A DNA stretch of 18,549 bases, taken from the NCBI GenBank assembly GCA_021796015.1, contig JAJYOT010000037.1, positions 1 to 18,549 of the forward strand, given 5' to 3'. Shown one piece after another: positions 15,732 to 18,549 of the stretch (position 1 is its first letter; the number at the start of each line of letters is the position of its first letter). A program made the position numbers and the translations under genes. This DNA is from a bacterium. Its GTDB lineage: Bacteria > Elusimicrobiota > Elusimicrobia > UBA1565 > UBA9628. A model generated the notes under the pieces. That model did not search any database. It saw only the letters and a list, made by a program, of their open reading frames with translations, and was not told the DNA's origin.

Positions 15732-17000
15732 TTATTGTATTTTTAAAACTCTCGGGAGCCAAAGACTGAGCCCCGGAAAATATGTGACTAGCATAAGAAA
15801 AAAGGCGAGAATCAGCCAAAAAGGAAACGCCGCGCGGTAAAGCTCGGACAAGGGTTTTTCAAAGCGGCGGCTCGATAGAAAAAGGTTGAGCCCCATCGGA
15901 GGCGTCATATACCCAATTTCAAGATTGAGCAAAAACAAACTTCCCAGATGAATGGGGTCAATTCCATATTTCAGGGCGATGGGAACGATAATCGGGACGA
16001 CGATAATAATGGCGGAAAAGATCTCGACCATATTGACGATCAAGAGAAAGACGTTGAGCAAAATCAAAAATTCATGGGGCCCGGAGATATGGGTTTGAAG
16101 CCAGGCAAAAAGGCGGTTGGGAATTTCCGCCTCAATCAAATAATTCGTCAGCCCCAAGGCCGTTCCCAAAACAATGAGAATCGCCCCCACCAAGGTCATA
16201 CTTTTTCTCATCACCTCCGGCACCGCGGAAATTTTGACGTCTCGGTAAATTAGAATTTCGACCGCCAAGACATAAAAGGCCATCACCGCCGCGGCCTCGG
16301 AAGCGGTAAAAATTCCGCCGTAGATTCCGCCGATAATCAAAAAGGGAAGCGGAACTTCCCAAGCGGCGGCGCGAACGGCTTTTTTAAAAGAAGCCCACTG
16401 AAAAGGAGTCGTGGGAGCGCCTCCCCTCAAAGAAACCCGGGCCGCGTAAATGGATAACAAAATAAGAAGAAAGAACCCGGGAATCAAGGTGGCGGCGAAG
16501 AGTTTATTAATCGAAATCCGAGCGACCAAAGCGTATAAGATAATGGGAAGACTCGGCGGAAATAAAAGCCCCAAACTTCCGGTCGTGGTAATGAGCCCCA
16601 AGGAAAATTTTTCCGAGTATCCCTGGCGGGTCAAAACGGCATAAATAATTCCACCCAAGGCGATAATCGTGACGCCCGAGGCTCCGGTAAACGCGGTAAA
16701 AAGAGCGCAGGCCCCCAAGGAAGCGACCGCAATACCGCCGGGAAGCCAGGATAAAGACGCTTCCGCCAGATCCAAAAGTCTTTGGGGCGCGTTTGATTCG
16801 GCGAGCAAATAGCCGGCAAAAGTAAAAAGAGGAACCGCAATCAAAGACGGCATATCCGCTAAGCGCGCCAATTCAATAATCAGGGCTGAAGACTCAATCT
16901 GGGCCTGATGAAAAAGAAATAAAGAAAGCCCTCCTAAAAGGGCGAAAATAGGCGCTCCCAAAGCCGCCAGGGCGACTAGACCAATAAAAAAGAGGCTCAT
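15732..17000 (-). CDS. dctM: TRAP transporter large permease subunit DctM
   Basis: This 422-residue inner-membrane protein is the ion-coupled channel of a tripartite (TRAP) importer. About a dozen hydrophobic helices are visible. Family motifs include GASGVT (106-111), LFPPSLPIILY (146-156), FTASEAAAV (231-239) and the C-terminal GYMTPPMGLNLF (363-374). Transport is normally driven by sodium. The start at 17000 overlaps the dctQ stop as ATGA and gives the usual N-terminus (MSLFFIGL). A longer in-frame reading to 17072 would lie wholly inside dctQ and adds a non-hydrophobic stretch, so it is rejected. Confidence 0.95.
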   Translation of the reverse strand: MSLFFIGLVALAALGAPIFALLGGLSLFLFHQAQIESSALIIELARLADMPSLIAVPLFTFAGYLLAESNAPQRLLDLAEASLSWLPGGIAVASLGACALFTAFTGASGVTIIALGGIIYAVLTRQGYSEKFSLGLITTTGSLGLLFPPSLPIILYALVARISINKLFAATLIPGFFLLILLSIYAARVSLRGGAPTTPFQWASFKKAVRAAAWEVPLPFLIIGGIYGGIFTASEAAAVMAFYVLAVEILIYRDVKISAVPEVMRKSMTLVGAILIVLGTALGLTNYLIEAEIPNRLFAWLQTHISGPHEFLILLNVFLLIVNMVEIFSAIIIVVPIIVPIALKYGIDPIHLGSLFLLNLEIGYMTPPMGLNLFLSSRRFEKPLSELYRAAFPFWLILAFFLMLVTYFPGLSLWLPRVLKIQ

Positions 17001-17491
17001 TTCATTTCTTCTTGAAGCGGAGTAAAAATCCGCAGCGCAAAATGGGAACCTACCAGCAAAAACCCCAACCAAATAATATCCGCCGAGGCCCAGGACGGAA
17101 ATGAGAAATCGCCAATCCTAAAAAGAGTATGCCCGTATGTTTTTTCTTCTAGCGCGTATTGACGGGCGGCCAAAGCCAAAAAAAAGGCGGCGAGCGCGCC
17201 GGAGAGATTGGAAACAACCCCCAACAGTCGCCCCAAAGCCGGGTTTTTGGGGCGCGGCATTTCCCAGGCGAAATGCTTCCCCTGGGAAGCGGCGAAAGCC
17301 GCGCCTAAAAAACCAAGCCAAACAACCATGTGCCTAAGCAAGGGATCGGCCCATAAAATCCCGGAATGAAAAAAATCGCGCAGGAGGACCTGAAAGAACG
17401 CCAAAAAAATCATCGCCAACAAGAAGACTACCAGCAAAATAGTCTCAATGAGAAAAAGCGTCTTTTCAATGGGCTTAAGTAGAGCGCCCAT
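16997..17491 (-). CDS. dctQ: TRAP transporter small permease subunit DctQ
   Basis: DctQ (164 aa from this start) is the small four-helix membrane subunit that joins the binding protein and DctM. Hydrophobic segments lie at about 9-33, 45-63, 80-105 and 128-150. The FFQVLLRDFF stretch and WADPLLRHMVVWLGFLGAA block are typical of the family. The start at 17491 overlaps the end of dctP by 17 bp and fits the family N-terminus (LLKPIEKTLF). An alternative ATG at 17530 would add 13 residues and overlap dctP by 56 bp. Neither has a clear ribosome-binding site, so the start is uncertain and translation probably depends on dctP. Confidence 0.93.
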   Translation of the reverse strand: MGALLKPIEKTLFLIETILLVVFLLAMIFLAFFQVLLRDFFHSGILWADPLLRHMVVWLGFLGAAFAASQGKHFAWEMPRPKNPALGRLLGVVSNLSGALAAFFLALAARQYALEEKTYGHTLFRIGDFSFPSWASADIIWLGFLLVGSHFALRIFTPLQEEMK

Positions 17492-18500
17492 GATGTTGGC
17501 GAAAGGTTTTGAGAGAGTTCTGAACCGCATCGAGAAATTTTTGCGAATAAAGTTTTCCGACCAGGGCTTCCCGCGCCTTTTGCCCCAAAGCCTTATAGAG
17601 CTTCGCCGTCTGGGGATCGGGGTTTGGGCTCAAGTTCAGGCCTTCCTTTTGAAGAGCGGTCAAAGCCTCGTCATTATCCTTGCGCGCAAGGGCGTTAAGG
17701 CGCGTCAAATATTTCAAGCTCACTTTTTTAAGAATTTTTTGCTGGGACGGGCTTAACCGGTCAAAGGTCTTTTTAGAAACCAAAACGGCTCCTGAGGCGT
17801 AGGCCAAGGACGCCGGATCAATGTATTGAGTCTTCGTAAACCACTGTAGAGCGGTCACCGCCAAGGGCGGCCCGTAAACCGTGTCAATCATCCCGGTTTG
17901 AAGAGAGGTCATGACGTCAAGCTCGGACAAAGGAATAGGATTAATTCCTAAAACCTTGAAAGCCGCTTCGGCGATGGGGTCTCCCTCCCAAATCCAGATT
18001 TTATCTTTTTTAAGCGCGTCTATATTAGAAAAGGGATGCTGGCTAAAAAAATGGACAAAGCCCAAGTCGCTCCAGCCTAAAAATACAAAACCGCCTTTCA
18101 AAAAAGCCTTTTCAAACTTCGCGTGGAACTTCTTTCGGATAAAATCAACTTCGGAGGTATTTTTAAAAAGCCAGGGAGAATCGAGAATACGAACCTTGGG
18201 CGCAATTTCTCCCAACCCAAGTCCGGTAAACCCACCGGCCTGCATTTCCCCGATTCTAATTTTTCTTAAAACGTCTTTTTCATCTCCCGCAACGCCGCCG
18301 GGATAAATCTTGAAAGAAACCTGCCCCTGGGTTTCTTTTTTAAGCTCTTGGTTTAAGTCCTTCATCGTGTTCATCCAGGCCGAACCTTCCGGAGCCAGGG
18401 TCGCAAATTTAATCACGACCGGATCCGCCCAAATCCAAGTTGAACAAAAATTAATGAAGAACAATGAGGAGACGATTTTTTTAAGTTTAGAAGAGATCAT
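17475..18500 (-). CDS. dctP: TRAP transporter periplasmic solute-binding protein DctP
   Basis: The 341-residue binding protein captures a solute in the periplasm and hands it to DctQM. A signal peptide (SKLKK, hydrophobic to about residue 21) is probably cut after IWA at 25. The mature part begins with KFATLAPEGSAW and has the expected layout, including LSELDVMTSLQTGMIDTVYGPP at 191-212. In most family members a KIR motif supplies the arginine that grips the carboxylate of the solute. Here the same place reads KIWIWEGDP (167-175), with Trp169 in that position, so the ligand is probably not a simple organic acid. The ATG at 18500 follows TTGGAGAAAG, a good ribosome-binding site. Only 49 bases upstream are visible, and no promoter is seen in them. 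Confidence 0.94.
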   Translation of the reverse strand: MISSKLKKIVSSLFFINFCSTWIWADPVVIKFATLAPEGSAWMNTMKDLNQELKKETQGQVSFKIYPGGVAGDEKDVLRKIRIGEMQAGGFTGLGLGEIAPKVRILDSPWLFKNTSEVDFIRKKFHAKFEKAFLKGGFVFLGWSDLGFVHFFSQHPFSNIDALKKDKIWIWEGDPIAEAAFKVLGINPIPLSELDVMTSLQTGMIDTVYGPPLAVTALQWFTKTQYIDPASLAYASGAVLVSKKTFDRLSPSQQKILKKVSLKYLTRLNALARKDNDEALTALQKEGLNLSPNPDPQTAKLYKALGQKAREALVGKLYSQKFLDAVQNSLKTFRQHHGRST

Positions 18501-18549
18501 TTTCTTTCTCCAAGAGACGTTTTGCTTTTTCCTTGGCCTATGAGGATAT

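Noticed and set aside
1..18549. CRISPR arrays, insertion sequences, integrase or transposase genes, tRNA and rRNA genes, defence systems
   Set aside because: I looked for spaced repeats, terminal inverted repeats, recombinase motifs and RNA gene patterns and saw none. The gene content is ordinary chromosomal and metabolic.

Overview
The window is a gene-dense piece of a bacterial chromosome with no sign of a mobile element, CRISPR array, tRNA or rRNA. Every gene but one lies on the minus strand. The cell is almost certainly Gram-negative (diderm). It carries a lipid-A-type (DUF374) acyltransferase, a periplasmic TRAP binding protein, and a secreted protein ending in an alternating aromatic strand typical of outer-membrane barrels. 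GC content looks intermediate. The gene style resembles Elusimicrobiota or another deep-branching diderm phylum, but that is an impression from memory and not a proven assignment.

From right to left, in the direction of transcription, the first unit is dctP-dctQ-dctM (a TRAP transporter), a LOG-family nucleotide hydrolase gene, and a secreted TPR protein. These five genes overlap or lie within 18 bp of each other (18500 to 13549). After a 95-bp gap come a large secreted phospholipase-D-like protein and a small protein of unknown function (13453 to 10925). The small gene meets a plus-strand universal stress protein gene (10080-10928) head-on, and their stop codons overlap. A divergent promoter region (9974-10079) separates that gene from an M1 zinc aminopeptidase and a probable outer-membrane protein, which overlap each other (9973 to 6321). 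The last unit starts at a good promoter near 6255-6284: membrane pyrophosphatase hppA, then yajC-secD-secF, a divergent MetH-reactivation-like protein, and a DUF374 acyltransferase that runs off the left edge.

The left operon makes functional sense. HppA turns pyrophosphate into proton-motive force, and SecDF spends that force to pull proteins across the inner membrane. The right operon imports an unknown solute: the binding protein lacks the arginine that normally grips carboxylates in TRAP systems, and a TPR protein is encoded in the same transcript. I see no complete new defence or mobile system. The most interesting items are the unusual TRAP/LOG/TPR operon, the secreted PLD protein with one altered HKD motif, and the MetH-activation-like protein inside the sec operon.

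Several starts were revised from ribosome-binding sites: usp at 10080, the aminopeptidase at 9973, the PLD protein at 13453, dctM at 17000 and dctQ at 17491. Two genes use TTG starts (732 and 7328). No stretch longer than 300 bp lacks a gene; the largest gaps are about 106 bp.
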